Positions 8,138 through 17,074 of a DNA stretch of 37,165 bases are shown here, one piece after another; the stretch's first letter is position 1, and every line of letters starts with the position of its first letter. Position numbers and translations under genes: made by a program. The notes beneath the pieces were generated by a model. That model had not been told where the DNA came from. It saw only the letters and a list, made by a program, of their open reading frames with translations, and made no database searches. The stretch comes from Pyrinomonadaceae bacterium (GTDB taxonomy: Bacteria > Acidobacteriota > Blastocatellia > Pyrinomonadales > Pyrinomonadaceae): positions 1 to 37,165 of the forward strand of contig JAMQPI010000310.1 in NCBI GenBank assembly GCA_023717565.1. The letters run 5' to 3'.

Positions 8138-9511
8138 GTGGGAAAACTGAACAGACGATCATTCCTTGGGCGTACAGCGGTGGCGGGCGGCGCGGTTCTG
8201 GCTCTGGAAGGGCTGATGGCCAGCAGCAAAATGTTATCTCTGCCAGGCAGCCGCGTGTACGCAGGCGGGGCCGGCGACTACGGCCCACTCATTGCCCAGG
8301 CTTCAAACAACACCGGTGCGATGCGTCTCAAGCTGCCGGCAGGATTTCAGTACACGGTCATCGGCACGCAGGGCACTGTCATGGGAGATGGCCGCCCCAC
8401 GCCGGCCGCCCACGACGGCATGGCGGCTTTTGACGCCTACGGAATGATCCATCTCGTGCGGAATCACGAGCTGCAAGGAGGCGCCGCGTCGAGTGTTGCC
8501 TTCGGCTCGATTCCTTACGATCCCAAGGCCCTCGGGGGAACCACAACGGTCGTTGTCGATCCAGTAACCCGGCTGGTGGCTTACGACTTTGCTTCACTGA
8601 GCGGCACAGTACGAAACTGCGCCGGCGGTCCGACGCCATGGGGTTCCTGGCTAACTTGCGAGGAGACGTTGTTGGCCCCAGCGGCGAACAACTCCTACAC
8701 TAAACGTCATGGGTACATCTTCGAAGTCGCAGCTGCTAATTACGGTGAGACAACTCCGGTTGCACTGACTGCGATGGGACGTTTTGAACACGAAGCTGTA
8801 GCCGTAGACCCGGCAACCAGCATTATTTACGAAACCGAAGACGCGAACCCCAGTGGCTTCTATCGCTTTGTGCCGAGCCAGCCCGGTTCGATTGGGCAGC
8901 CGGCGAATCTTGCAGCAGGAGGTACGCTCCAAATGCTGGCCGTGGCCGGACAATCAGGCTACGACACCAGAACTGGGGAGACGCCGGGAGTGCCTCTGGA
9001 TGCAGTCTGGGTCAATATCGATTTCCCGGATCCGCAAACCGGACAGCCATCATGCGTCAATCAGGGTATCGCGAGGGGCGGTGCGAGGTTCGCGCGGTTG
9101 GAAGGCGCCTGGTATGGCAACGGCAGTATCTTCTTCGTCTCAACTAGCGGTGGCAACTCGGGGCTTGGTCAGGTTTGGGAGTACACGCCTACCGGGGCTG
9201 ACACCGGCATCTTGAAGCTCGTATATGAGTCAACCAGTTCGGCCGTACTGGAAGCACCCGACAATCTTCACTTCACTCCTCGCGGGGGCATCTTGCTTTG
9301 TGAGGATGGAGGCGGGTTAAATTTCTTACGAGGATTGACTCCAGCAGGTGTGGTCTTCGATTTCGTCGGCCACAACGCCTCCAATAGCGAAGTTGCCGGC
9401 GCAACTTTCAGTGGTGATGGCCAAACTCTCTTCTTCAATTACCAGGGCACCGGCGAAACGTTTGCTGTCTGGCCCCGGGATGGGCACTCGTGGGAAGAAG
9501 GTGCGCTGTAA
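8138..9511 (+). CDS. Tat-exported PhoX-type (DUF839) alkaline phosphatase-like protein
   Basis: A 457-aa exported protein of the PhoX/DUF839 family, whose characterised members are iron- and calcium-dependent phosphomonoesterases. The twin-arginine signal NRRSFLGR is at 6-13. Family landmarks are RNHE (108-111), the CAGGPTPWGSWLTCEET block (161-177) with the metal-ligand Cys/Glu region, FEHEA (216-220), YETEDANPSGFYRF (231-244) and LLCEDGGG (386-393), and a late GATFSGDGQTLFFNYQ. All are in family order, so the fold and metal site appear intact. The GTG start is chosen because AAGGAG lies seven nt upstream and the Tat signal follows at once. The gene stands alone, convergent with GH97. Enzymatic activity is inferred from the family; some acidobacterial DUF839 proteins have no tested function. 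I give no phoX symbol because the subfamily is uncertain. Confidence 0.88.
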   Translation: MGKLNRRSFLGRTAVAGGAVLALEGLMASSKMLSLPGSRVYAGGAGDYGPLIAQASNNTGAMRLKLPAGFQYTVIGTQGTVMGDGRPTPAAHDGMAAFDAYGMIHLVRNHELQGGAASSVAFGSIPYDPKALGGTTTVVVDPVTRLVAYDFASLSGTVRNCAGGPTPWGSWLTCEETLLAPAANNSYTKRHGYIFEVAAANYGETTPVALTAMGRFEHEAVAVDPATSIIYETEDANPSGFYRFVPSQPGSIGQPANLAAGGTLQMLAVAGQSGYDTRTGETPGVPLDAVWVNIDFPDPQTGQPSCVNQGIARGGARFARLEGAWYGNGSIFFVSTSGGNSGLGQVWEYTPTGADTGILKLVYESTSSAVLEAPDNLHFTPRGGILLCEDGGGLNFLRGLTPAGVVFDFVGHNASNSEVAGATFSGDGQTLFFNYQGTGETFAVWPRDGHSWEEGAL

Positions 9512-9562
9512 ACGCCTCCTTGCCAGCCTTAGATCCAACGGAAGAATCGATCCCACTAAATC

Positions 9563-9602
9563 ACACGAAACAACACGAAAGGAATTTAGTGTTGTTTCGT
9601 GT
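9563..9602. terminator. Stem-loop between convergent genes (possible bidirectional terminator)
   Basis: ACACGAAACAACAC (9563-9576) and its exact reverse complement (9589-9602) form a 14-bp stem around a 12-nt loop, between the convergent PhoX-type and GH97 genes. No clean T-run follows, so intrinsic termination is uncertain. The surrounding bases repeat the same TTTCGTG/CACGAAA words. Confidence 0.5.
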
Positions 9603-9673
9603 AGTTTCGTGGATTCTGTCTGTAGTCCGATTGGTTTTGAGAAATACTCGGTAACAGCATTTGACGACTTGTT

Positions 9674-11662
9674 CTATGGGGCTGGATAAATCCTCGCGGC
9701 CCAACCACCGCCGGCCGACATCTTGATCTTCAGTTTGGTAGTTCTACCAACTCGGCTTCTTACCTTCAGGTAGTCACTGCCATGGCGGTCGGAGTTGACA
9801 CCGTCTTGATAAGCGTCCATTTGAAAGCTGCCCTCAGGAAGAAAAGAAAGGTCCGCTGACAATTCTCGCGGCGTCCAGTCGGTCATTGCTCCCAGATACC
9901 AATCGCGACCGCTACGGCGGGCCATCATCACATAGTCACCCATCCGGGCGTCCACCACCCTGGTTTCGTCCCAGACCGTAGGCACCGGGCCCAGGAACTC
10001 CATTACTTCGGGTTCCCGCAGATAGTTTGACGGATTGTCGGCCAGCATTTGCAGCGGACTCTCGTAGATCACGTACATCGCAAGTTGATGGCACCTTGTC
10101 CCCTGGCTCATCGGCTGCTCGAAGATCGGAACAAAGCTGGCCTTCTGGGCATTGACCATCGCGCCTGGCGTGTAATCCATCGGTCCAACAAACATTCGAC
10201 TGAACGGTAACGTTACATCATGCTCCGGCTCCGCGTATTTGCTCCACTTACTCTGTTCGAGACCTCTGACTCCTTCAGTGGAAATCAGGTTCGGCCAGGT
10301 GCGAGTCATGATCGCCGGCCTGATGGCTCCATGAAAATCGACGAGCATCTTACGCTTAGCCGCCTCGCGAGAAATCTTATGATAGAAGTTTATTACCGGC
10401 TGATCGTCCCGTTGCATGAAGTCGACTTTGATCCCTTTGACACCCCACTTTTGAAACTGGTCGAGTGCGGGTTCGAGTTGGTCGTCGAGCGTCTTCCAAA
10501 CCACCCACAAAATAATCCCAACTTTCTTCTGCCGGCCATACTCCGTCAGTTCCGCTATGTTCATCTCAGGAACGACGTCCAGGAGATTTCCCAGCTTGTA
10601 CCAGCCTTCGTCCAGAATGATGTACTGGATGCCGTATTTTGACGCGAAGTCGATGAAGTACTTGTAGGTCTCTGTGTTGACCCCGGATTTGAAAGGCACG
10701 TTGTAGATATTATTTGCGTTCCACCAGTCCCAGGCTACCTTCCCCGGCTTGATCCAGGAGGTGTCTTCAACCTGAGAAGGACTGGCCAGGAGGTAGACAA
10801 GTTGATTTGTCAACAGGTCTCCATCCTTCTCAGCAAGACCCAGGAGTCGCCAGGGAAACGTCCGTTTGCCACGGGTAACAGCTATGTAGTCGGCAGCCTG
10901 GGTTACCCGCAAGTCTCGGTCCCTGGTTAGTTGCTCCTTAAGAGGAAAGGGTGGAAACACACCGGCAAGACTGTTGCCGCTGTTGCCTCGGAACCATAGT
11001 CCGGGATAGTCCTCAACATCCGCGTCCGCGACAGCTATCTTGATACCATCGCCCGCATCCACAACTACCGGCACACTCCCGAGCGTTTGCGGCGTAATGC
11101 TCTTCAACGAAACGTAGCCAAACTCTCGTTCGTTGTGCGAAAAGAAGCTTTCTTCCTTGGGATAGTAAACAGAATAGTTTGAGGCAAAGTTAAGATTAAC
11201 TTCCTCAGCATAGATCTTTACTTCACTTCGCGGCAGCGACGTCTCGAACCGGTAGGCCACACCTTCGTTGTAAGCGCGAAACACCACGGTGTAATCGCCC
11301 TCCATCTCCAGCCGCAGCTCGGCAAAGTGTTCATGAATGCGAGCAGACTTCTGCGCCACCGGAGCGACCAGCTGTTGTTCGACCGACCGCCGGTGAGGAG
11401 TAATGACCTTCGGATCCTGGCCCAATACGGCCTTATCAACCGTCATGGTAGCCGTCGCATCCTGAACCAAGGTCTTCCCCTTGAATAGGACGCTATATGA
11501 GAGTCGACCGAGGGTCTTCACCTTGATTTGAACTCGACCATCAGGCGAGCTCAGGTCGAAGTCTGACTGACCCGAAATAGTGGTTGCCGCGCAGAACAGG
11601 GCAGCTAACACGACAGCTATGCGCGCACACTTCCACCTACCGTCTGAACATTTTCCGAGCAT
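9674..11662 (-). CDS. Glycoside hydrolase family 97 protein (predicted retaining alpha-galactosidase type)
   Basis: A 662-aa exported enzyme. The signal peptide (about 1-32) is followed by the GH97 N-terminal beta-sandwich (FDLSSPDGRVQIKVKTLG, 35-52). The TIM-barrel part starts at KPGKVAWDWW (305-314) and has IIILDEGWY near 348-355, GIKVDFMQRDD at 410-420 and STEGVRGLEQ at 461-470. Known family biology: inverting members (SusB) lack a catalytic Asp at the KVDF position, while retaining alpha-galactosidases use it as nucleophile. Asp414 here, with a Glu near 463, therefore points to the retaining group. The C-terminal all-beta domain is complete. GGAGG lies eight nt before the ATG. It is the last gene of a leftward same-strand block, 52 nt after the XylF-like gene. 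Calcium dependence is expected from the family. Confidence 0.92.
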   Translation of the reverse strand: MLGKCSDGRWKCARIAVVLAALFCAATTISGQSDFDLSSPDGRVQIKVKTLGRLSYSVLFKGKTLVQDATATMTVDKAVLGQDPKVITPHRRSVEQQLVAPVAQKSARIHEHFAELRLEMEGDYTVVFRAYNEGVAYRFETSLPRSEVKIYAEEVNLNFASNYSVYYPKEESFFSHNEREFGYVSLKSITPQTLGSVPVVVDAGDGIKIAVADADVEDYPGLWFRGNSGNSLAGVFPPFPLKEQLTRDRDLRVTQAADYIAVTRGKRTFPWRLLGLAEKDGDLLTNQLVYLLASPSQVEDTSWIKPGKVAWDWWNANNIYNVPFKSGVNTETYKYFIDFASKYGIQYIILDEGWYKLGNLLDVVPEMNIAELTEYGRQKKVGIILWVVWKTLDDQLEPALDQFQKWGVKGIKVDFMQRDDQPVINFYHKISREAAKRKMLVDFHGAIRPAIMTRTWPNLISTEGVRGLEQSKWSKYAEPEHDVTLPFSRMFVGPMDYTPGAMVNAQKASFVPIFEQPMSQGTRCHQLAMYVIYESPLQMLADNPSNYLREPEVMEFLGPVPTVWDETRVVDARMGDYVMMARRSGRDWYLGAMTDWTPRELSADLSFLPEGSFQMDAYQDGVNSDRHGSDYLKVRSRVGRTTKLKIKMSAGGGWAARIYPAP

Positions 11663-11714
11663 CGGTTAAGCCTCCGCTACGTTAGATTTGCTTCCGCCGT
11701 CGTATGTGAGGAGG

Positions 11715-12812
11715 TCATTGTTGCGCCTTCGTCTTTTCCGTCGATGGCCATTGTTCGCGTGGAACGTTGCGATAGATGTCGTCCATCTTGTGATAGCCAT
11801 CTTTGACAATCGTCTGAACGATGTTGTCCTTATTAACTACTATCGGCTCCAGCAGAATTGATGGCACATCGATCTTCCCATTATTAACCTTGGAGGTCGT
11901 CTCGAGCTTCTCGTGTCGCCCCAAAGCAACCGCGGCTTCGGCAGCCCGTCGGGCCAGTTGGGCTATTGGCTTATAGACAGTCATTGACTGGGTTCCGGCT
12001 ACAATCCGCTGTAATCCGCCCAGATCGGCATCCTGACCTGAAACCAGGACCTTGCCGGCAAGTTTCTGTCCTTCCAAGGCCTGCACTGAACCTCCCGCAG
12101 TCGCATCGTTCGACGCGACGATGGCTACCACATCATTGTTGGCTTGGGTCAGCGCATTCTCTGTTGCGCGCAAGGCTTCGCTGGCCAGCCAATCTTTGGC
12201 CCACTGGTCCGAGACAATCTTAATGCTCCCCTGGTCCACTGCCGGCTGCAGCACGTTCATCTGCCCTTTGCGAAACAGGAGCGCGTTATTATCTGTGGGG
12301 GCGCCACCGATTAACACGTAGTTGCCCTTCGGTGCCCGTTCTAGTAAATAGCGGGCTTGCAACTCACCAACCTTCTCGTTGTCAAATGACACGTAGAGTG
12401 CGGGCTCGCTATTTCGTATCAAGCGGTCATAAGCGATCACCGGCACATTCTGGCCTTTAGCAGCGTCCACGATTGATCCCATCACCTCACCGTTATGCGG
12501 GACTACAACCAGAACGTCTACTCCCTGCGTCAACAAGTTTTCCGCTTGTTGCATCTGCACGCGGTCATCGCCGTTAGCAGCCTGCACCACAACCTCCGCT
12601 CCCAATTCTTTGGCGTATTGCACAAAGAGATCGCGATCGCGTTGCCACCGCTCCTCTTTGAGAGTATCGAGCGAGAGCCCGATACGGATAGGACGTGGGC
12701 CGGCGGTAGCGCCAGTGTTCCCGGCTGGTTCTTTCGTGCAAGATAGTGTGGAAAGAACTATGACGGCGGTGATAGTCCCGGTCAGTAAACGCAAACCTAT
12801 TCCATTTGGCAT
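11715..12812 (-). CDS. xylF: D-xylose-type ABC transporter substrate-binding lipoprotein (XylF-like)
   Basis: A periplasmic sugar-binding protein of the Peripla_BP_4 fold, closest by eye to XylF. Matching segments are ERWQRDRDLF, VQAANGDDRVQMQQAENL, SFDNEKVGELQA, GNYVLIGGAPTDNNA, VVAIVASNDATAGG, VLVSGQDADLGG and QSMTVYKPI, all in XylF order. The ORF track starts at 12830; I prefer the ATG at 12812 because GAGG lies six nt upstream and the resulting leader (MPNGIGLRLLTG...) is a compact lipoprotein signal ending STLSC-TKE. The cysteine would be lipidated, anchoring it in the inner membrane as in other ABC binding proteins. No ATPase (XylG) or permease (XylH) gene lies nearby, which is odd. It sits between a CRTAC1 gene and GH97 in one tight block. 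Ligand specificity for xylose rather than another aldose is not proven. Confidence 0.88.
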   Translation of the reverse strand: MPNGIGLRLLTGTITAVIVLSTLSCTKEPAGNTGATAGPRPIRIGLSLDTLKEERWQRDRDLFVQYAKELGAEVVVQAANGDDRVQMQQAENLLTQGVDVLVVVPHNGEVMGSIVDAAKGQNVPVIAYDRLIRNSEPALYVSFDNEKVGELQARYLLERAPKGNYVLIGGAPTDNNALLFRKGQMNVLQPAVDQGSIKIVSDQWAKDWLASEALRATENALTQANNDVVAIVASNDATAGGSVQALEGQKLAGKVLVSGQDADLGGLQRIVAGTQSMTVYKPIAQLARRAAEAAVALGRHEKLETTSKVNNGKIDVPSILLEPIVVNKDNIVQTIVKDGYHKMDDIYRNVPREQWPSTEKTKAQQ

Positions 12813-12863
12813 CAAGAACCTCGATATCATGAGAAATTGTAGAACGGTTTTGAACCTAACGAT

Positions 12864-14558
12864 TCAGCCTCCCTCGACCACCTTGATGTATTTGTTGATC
12901 GGTGGGTTGGTAAGCTTATCAACACGCCCGCTGGGCCATTTGATTTCAACGCTGTCGATCTTCGTCGCTTTTCCTAGGCCCAGGATCTCGCGTGGATCGT
13001 GCGACGAAAGAAAGCTGCCACCACCGATCTTGAGACGGCGGTGCTTCACGCCTCCCGCCTCCCAACTGATAATTGCACCTACCGCACCCGGATTGCTCCG
13101 AGTAGAGACCAGCTGAAGTCCAAGCCAGTTGTTACGACTACCGCCCTCATTTCTAAGCAGTATCGGCGCTTCGCCGTTGTTGATGATCAGAACGTCGAGA
13201 TCGCCATCGTTGTCATAATCTCCTACCGAAAGACCACGTGCGGGAAAATCTTTACTAAAGGCAGCGCCGGAAATCGCGCTCACGTTTTTGTACTTGCCGT
13301 TGACGTTTTCGAACAGCAACAAAGGCTCTTTGTACTTCACTTTCAGGGACTGAACCTCGATCATGTCGTCGGGATGTCCGTTCGCCAGAATCAAGTCGGG
13401 ATCTCCATCGTTGTCATAATCAAAAAACTTCGAGCCCCAACCGCTGAGTAAGCGCGTAGCCGGCGCAATCTCGCCGGGGTTATCGAGGAAAGTCACATCC
13501 TTTTGGTTTTGATATAAGCTGAAGAGCTCCTGATCAATATTAGCCACGAACAAGTCCTGCCAGCCGTCCCCATCAAAGTCAGCCGCATCTACTCCCATAC
13601 CCGAACGCGGTGATCCCGAATCGCTGTATGCCACTCCCGACACGAGACCCACCTCTTCAAATTTGTTCTTACCTTTGTTCAGAAAAAGGAAGTTGGCAAC
13701 TGTATCGTTCGCTACGAATAAATCCATCAACCCGTCGTTGTTTACGTCGGTCGCGACCGCACCGAACGATTTCCCAAGCGCGCTGGCAATCCCCGAGTCT
13801 CTGCTTACGTCCGCGAACTTGCCGCCACCTTCGTTGTGAAACAAGTAGCTGGGGCGGGGCTTGAAAACCCGGGGCACGCAATAGTAGCGACGACCGATAC
13901 GGTTGTCGCCGCAGAAAATTGTCCCCTTGCCGCTATATTGCACGAAGCTGGAGACAAAAAGATCGAGCTTGCTATCGTTATCGTAATCAAACCAGGTTGC
14001 GCAGGTTGACCAGTTTGGAGCAGCCACTCCGGCTTCGTCGGTGACCTCTTTGAAGGTGCCGTTACCGCTATTGTGGAATAAGACATTGCGCCCATAGTTA
14101 GTGACATACAGGTCCTGCCAGCCATCGCCGTCGTAATCCGCTGCCGCCGCGCCCATTCCGAAATGACCCATCTGCCCACAAGCGACCCCGGCTTTGTCCG
14201 TGACGTCGGTGAAGGAGCCGTCGCCGTTATTACGATAGAGAGCATTTTTAATCGGCGTTTTTGGCGTATAGAAGTCTGACGGCCCGCTATTAACCAGGTA
14301 AATGTCCATCCAGCCATCATTGTCGAAGTCGAAGAAAAGGCCACCACCACCACAGGTCTCCGGCAAATGGCGAGATTCGGAGCGGCCGTTGTCGTGCACC
14401 CAGTTAATTTTCGATTGAGATGGTGGAACTTCGGCAAAAACAATGGGAGTGGAGGGCGATACCTGGTTTGTTTTCGTTAGCGGTGCGGACGAATAAAGCC
14501 CAGTCTCAGTTACGGTGACCAAGCCGATCACCAGGGCTACTACAACAAGATATCTCAT
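12864..14558 (-). CDS. CRTAC1 family protein (FG-GAP/VCBS repeats plus ASPIC/UnbV domain)
   Basis: A 564-aa exported protein (N-terminal hydrophobic leader 1-25). Residues about 45-470 are a seven-bladed-propeller-like array of FG-GAP repeats carrying calcium-type motifs such as [72 protein letters not shown] and [12 protein letters not shown]. The C-terminus (about 480-560) is an ASPIC/UnbV domain (NNWLGLQLV ... [19 protein letters not shown]). These proteins are extracellular or periplasmic; their molecular role in bacteria is not settled. The gene begins 10 nt after the heptaheme cytochrome stop and ends 33 to 51 nt before the XylF-like start, so co-transcription is likely. No good Shine-Dalgarno precedes the start, so it may be translationally coupled. 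Confidence 0.93.
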   Translation of the reverse strand: MRYLVVVALVIGLVTVTETGLYSSAPLTKTNQVSPSTPIVFAEVPPSQSKINWVHDNGRSESRHLPETCGGGGLFFDFDNDGWMDIYLVNSGPSDFYTPKTPIKNALYRNNGDGSFTDVTDKAGVACGQMGHFGMGAAAADYDGDGWQDLYVTNYGRNVLFHNSGNGTFKEVTDEAGVAAPNWSTCATWFDYDNDSKLDLFVSSFVQYSGKGTIFCGDNRIGRRYYCVPRVFKPRPSYLFHNEGGGKFADVSRDSGIASALGKSFGAVATDVNNDGLMDLFVANDTVANFLFLNKGKNKFEEVGLVSGVAYSDSGSPRSGMGVDAADFDGDGWQDLFVANIDQELFSLYQNQKDVTFLDNPGEIAPATRLLSGWGSKFFDYDNDGDPDLILANGHPDDMIEVQSLKVKYKEPLLLFENVNGKYKNVSAISGAAFSKDFPARGLSVGDYDNDGDLDVLIINNGEAPILLRNEGGSRNNWLGLQLVSTRSNPGAVGAIISWEAGGVKHRRLKIGGGSFLSSHDPREILGLGKATKIDSVEIKWPSGRVDKLTNPPINKYIKVVEGG

Positions 14559-14568
14559 GCTTTGAGTT

Positions 14569-15708
14569 TCAATTAGGAAACTTTTCCCCAGGCTTTACTA
14601 TCCGAATGTAGTGGTCAGTGAACTTGAAGTGCGCCGGCTTCACTTCTATTTTAGCCATATGGCACGTCGTGCAGTCTTTGTTGGCAACCGGACAACTCGA
14701 TGAGCTACCCTGAGTTGCCGGCTTGCCTTTCAAAGCATGACACGCCAGACACTTCGGGTCGTAATGGGCTGCGTCCTCCTTGAGTGGCTCATGAGGATTA
14801 TGGCACGCTGTGCAACTTATCTTCCGATCATCTGAGTAACACTTACTCAGGAAAATACGATACGGTTGAAACCGAACGTTATTGATCTCCATACTTCTCA
14901 GCAGCGAGAACTCCTCAGCGCCCCGATGGCAGGACGCACAAAACTGCTGCGTCAACTCGTCACCGCTAAGCCGCCCGGGGTTGAAAATTAGTTTTGTATC
15001 GGACTCACCTTCCTTAGCGGCGGCCACATGTTGTCCCCCCGGACCATGACAAGCTTCACAGCGAACGCCGTGTGCGAGTTTATCCAGTCGAACCTGGCCT
15101 GCGGTGACGGCACCGGTAGAGTGACAGCTGAAGCAACTCGACACTTCGTTCGGTGTGAGCAAGCGTCCAACGGCTGCTGTCAGCGACTCCGGAACCGAAC
15201 GCGACGCGCCGATGGTAAAGTCGAGCCCCTTTGGTTCGTTGTAAAAACTGACCAGGCTCTCGTAGAACTTTCCCTCCTGCTGAAGCATGTATGTTTGACC
15301 CATTCTGCCTTGTCCGAAGGCATAAACTATGGGCAATGAGATTGTCTCCTTTCCGTCAGTCACCGAGTAAGAGCTTTGCTTACCGTTACGCTTGATCTCA
15401 TATGAGTAAGGACCAACACGCATCGACAATTGCGGATTCTGGACCAGCACCCGGGAATCAGCGACAGGTTCCATTGCCAGGGCCATGCCAGTTTGCGCAT
15501 ATGCGCCAAACATCTTCTTATGACATTCACCACAGGCCTGGTCGCCCACAAACTCCGCGCCTGCAGGTACTCTTCTGGGATTCCATCGTTGTGCTGAGCT
15601 CACCTGGCCACTCGCGAGCGATGGTCCCCAGGAAGCAACCCCCACGGCCAACAAACCCAATATGATGGCAATCAAGGTCAGAGAATACTGGCTGACAGGT
15701 CGACTCAT
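14569..15708 (-). CDS. Secreted heptaheme cytochrome c
   Basis: A 379-aa exported multiheme c-type cytochrome with a signal-anchor or signal peptide at about 9-27. Seven CxxCH haem sites are visible: CGECH (59-63), CFSCH (192-196), CEACH (217-221), CASCH (257-261), CTACH (299-303), CLACH (320-324) and CTTCH (346-350). The haems are clustered in the C-terminal half; the first is isolated by about 130 residues of beta-rich sequence containing no haem motif. Cytochromes with this arrangement resemble the cytochrome c-554/doubled-CxxCH families, but I cannot assign a defined enzyme. It should act in the periplasm in electron transfer and needs the c-type maturation system, not present here. It lies 64 nt after a TPR gene and 10 nt before the CRTAC1 gene. 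Confidence 0.9.
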   Translation of the reverse strand: MSRPVSQYSLTLIAIILGLLAVGVASWGPSLASGQVSSAQRWNPRRVPAGAEFVGDQACGECHKKMFGAYAQTGMALAMEPVADSRVLVQNPQLSMRVGPYSYEIKRNGKQSSYSVTDGKETISLPIVYAFGQGRMGQTYMLQQEGKFYESLVSFYNEPKGLDFTIGASRSVPESLTAAVGRLLTPNEVSSCFSCHSTGAVTAGQVRLDKLAHGVRCEACHGPGGQHVAAAKEGESDTKLIFNPGRLSGDELTQQFCASCHRGAEEFSLLRSMEINNVRFQPYRIFLSKCYSDDRKISCTACHNPHEPLKEDAAHYDPKCLACHALKGKPATQGSSSSCPVANKDCTTCHMAKIEVKPAHFKFTDHYIRIVKPGEKFPN

Positions 15709-15772
15709 TATTTAGTTCGTTCTCGTTCGCATAATTCGAGGTGTTCGGCAATCCAGTCCTTTGTGCGACGGT

Positions 15773-17074
15773 CTACTGCGGGTTTGCCTTCTCCTGTTTC
15801 GGGTCGGGCTCTGGCCCGGGCCTCTGACCATCGCGCTTCTGCTCAAACTTGTCCTGGAGTTGCTTGAAGATCTCGCGCTCGCGGGCAGCATCTTGTTTCC
15901 GGCCACCGCGCGCGTAAGCTCGAGCGAGAGCGAAGTGCATTTCGGGACTTGAAGGCGCGAGTTTTATCCCTTCCTCCAGCTCTTTTATGGATCTGTCAAT
16001 CTGGCCGAGCTCAAGAAGGATCCTCCCTAACACGTTTCGTGCCGCATATAATTTTGGCGCAAGTTGCACAGCCTTTTCAGCGAGAGGCAATGCTTCGTTG
16101 TATTGATCGCGCTTCAGGTACTCGAAAGCCATTTGGACCATCGCTGGAAAATGCGACGGTGAAATTTCCAGCTCTCGCTTGAACTCTTTAAGGGCAGTGT
16201 CCGCGTCCTGCGACAGCATGAAAACCCCGAATGCGTAATGAACATTTGGATCATTTGGGTACCGAGCCAACAGCACGTCAAAAGCCGCGCGTGCCTGATC
16301 CAAACGACGAGCGGCCATGTCAAATCCCGCCTGACCAGCTGTCATTACCTTTTCTCGCTTGTCCGGCGGAACCTCCTTAGGTAAATACGGCATTCTTAGC
16401 ATCGTCAACCCAAAGGCTTCGATGACTTTCGGACTTTCGTGGCCAACCCGCATGAACTCCTTAAGGATGTCGTAGGAAATTTCGAACTGGTCAAAGCGGA
16501 TATAGAGAAGCGCCGTATGGTAACGAACCACGGCCGCCAGTTCCGAATCGTCATTGACACCCAGAGATCGTCCTCGTTGCAACGAAACTACGGCCTGTTC
16601 GTACTCGGCGGTTTGAAACAAACATAAACCGAGCATTGCCCACGCCGGTCCTCTGGTGGGTTCAAGGGCCACGAGATTCTGAAAGGCGTTGCGGGCCTGA
16701 GTATAGTCGTCTTTTTGATAAAAGATTGCCCCCACATACCACCAGCCGTCCGGCCACTTTGGCCGAATGTTTAGAGCTTTGCCATAGAGTGAAATCGCCT
16801 CGTCGAATCGCTCCCCCAACCGGGCATCGTCGGCAAGCTTTACGAGTCGGTCAAACTCCGCACTGGCGTCGGTTGGTGCTACCCTTTGCGCAGTCGATGC
16901 TTTTGCTCTGGATTTGCGTGGTGTTTGAGCACTAGACAACGCGGGACACACCAGCAACAGTGCCACTAGTATTAACTTCCAGTTCAGAATCTTAGCAGTG
17001 GCCACAAGAAACCTATTGCGGCTGCGGTTGCTTTGTGATGCCATTGGAATTTGAGGGAGGCTTAGGAGAAACAT
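15773..17074 (-). CDS. Secreted tetratricopeptide repeat protein
   Basis: A TPR protein with an N-terminal hydrophobic segment (LNWKLILVALLLVCPALSSAQ) acting as signal peptide, followed by a Lys/Arg-rich linker and about eight to ten TPR units (e.g. GKALNIRPKWPDGWWYVGAI, NLVALEPTRGPAWAMLGLCL, KAVQLAPKLYAARNVLGRIL), and a charged tail of QKRDGQRPGPEPDP type. The start is uncertain. The ORF track uses 17122; I chose the ATG at 17074 because GGAG is nine nt upstream. An ATG at 17044 and a GTG at 17005 (8 nt after the upstream stop, giving the cleanest signal peptide) are alternatives. It overlaps the upstream TPR gene with any ATG start, which suggests translational coupling. It probably acts as a periplasmic scaffold for its neighbours, the cytochrome and CRTAC1 protein; this is inference. 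Confidence 0.85.
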   Translation of the reverse strand: MFLLSLPQIPMASQSNRSRNRFLVATAKILNWKLILVALLLVCPALSSAQTPRKSRAKASTAQRVAPTDASAEFDRLVKLADDARLGERFDEAISLYGKALNIRPKWPDGWWYVGAIFYQKDDYTQARNAFQNLVALEPTRGPAWAMLGLCLFQTAEYEQAVVSLQRGRSLGVNDDSELAAVVRYHTALLYIRFDQFEISYDILKEFMRVGHESPKVIEAFGLTMLRMPYLPKEVPPDKREKVMTAGQAGFDMAARRLDQARAAFDVLLARYPNDPNVHYAFGVFMLSQDADTALKEFKRELEISPSHFPAMVQMAFEYLKRDQYNEALPLAEKAVQLAPKLYAARNVLGRILLELGQIDRSIKELEEGIKLAPSSPEMHFALARAYARGGRKQDAAREREIFKQLQDKFEQKRDGQRPGPEPDPKQEKANPQ

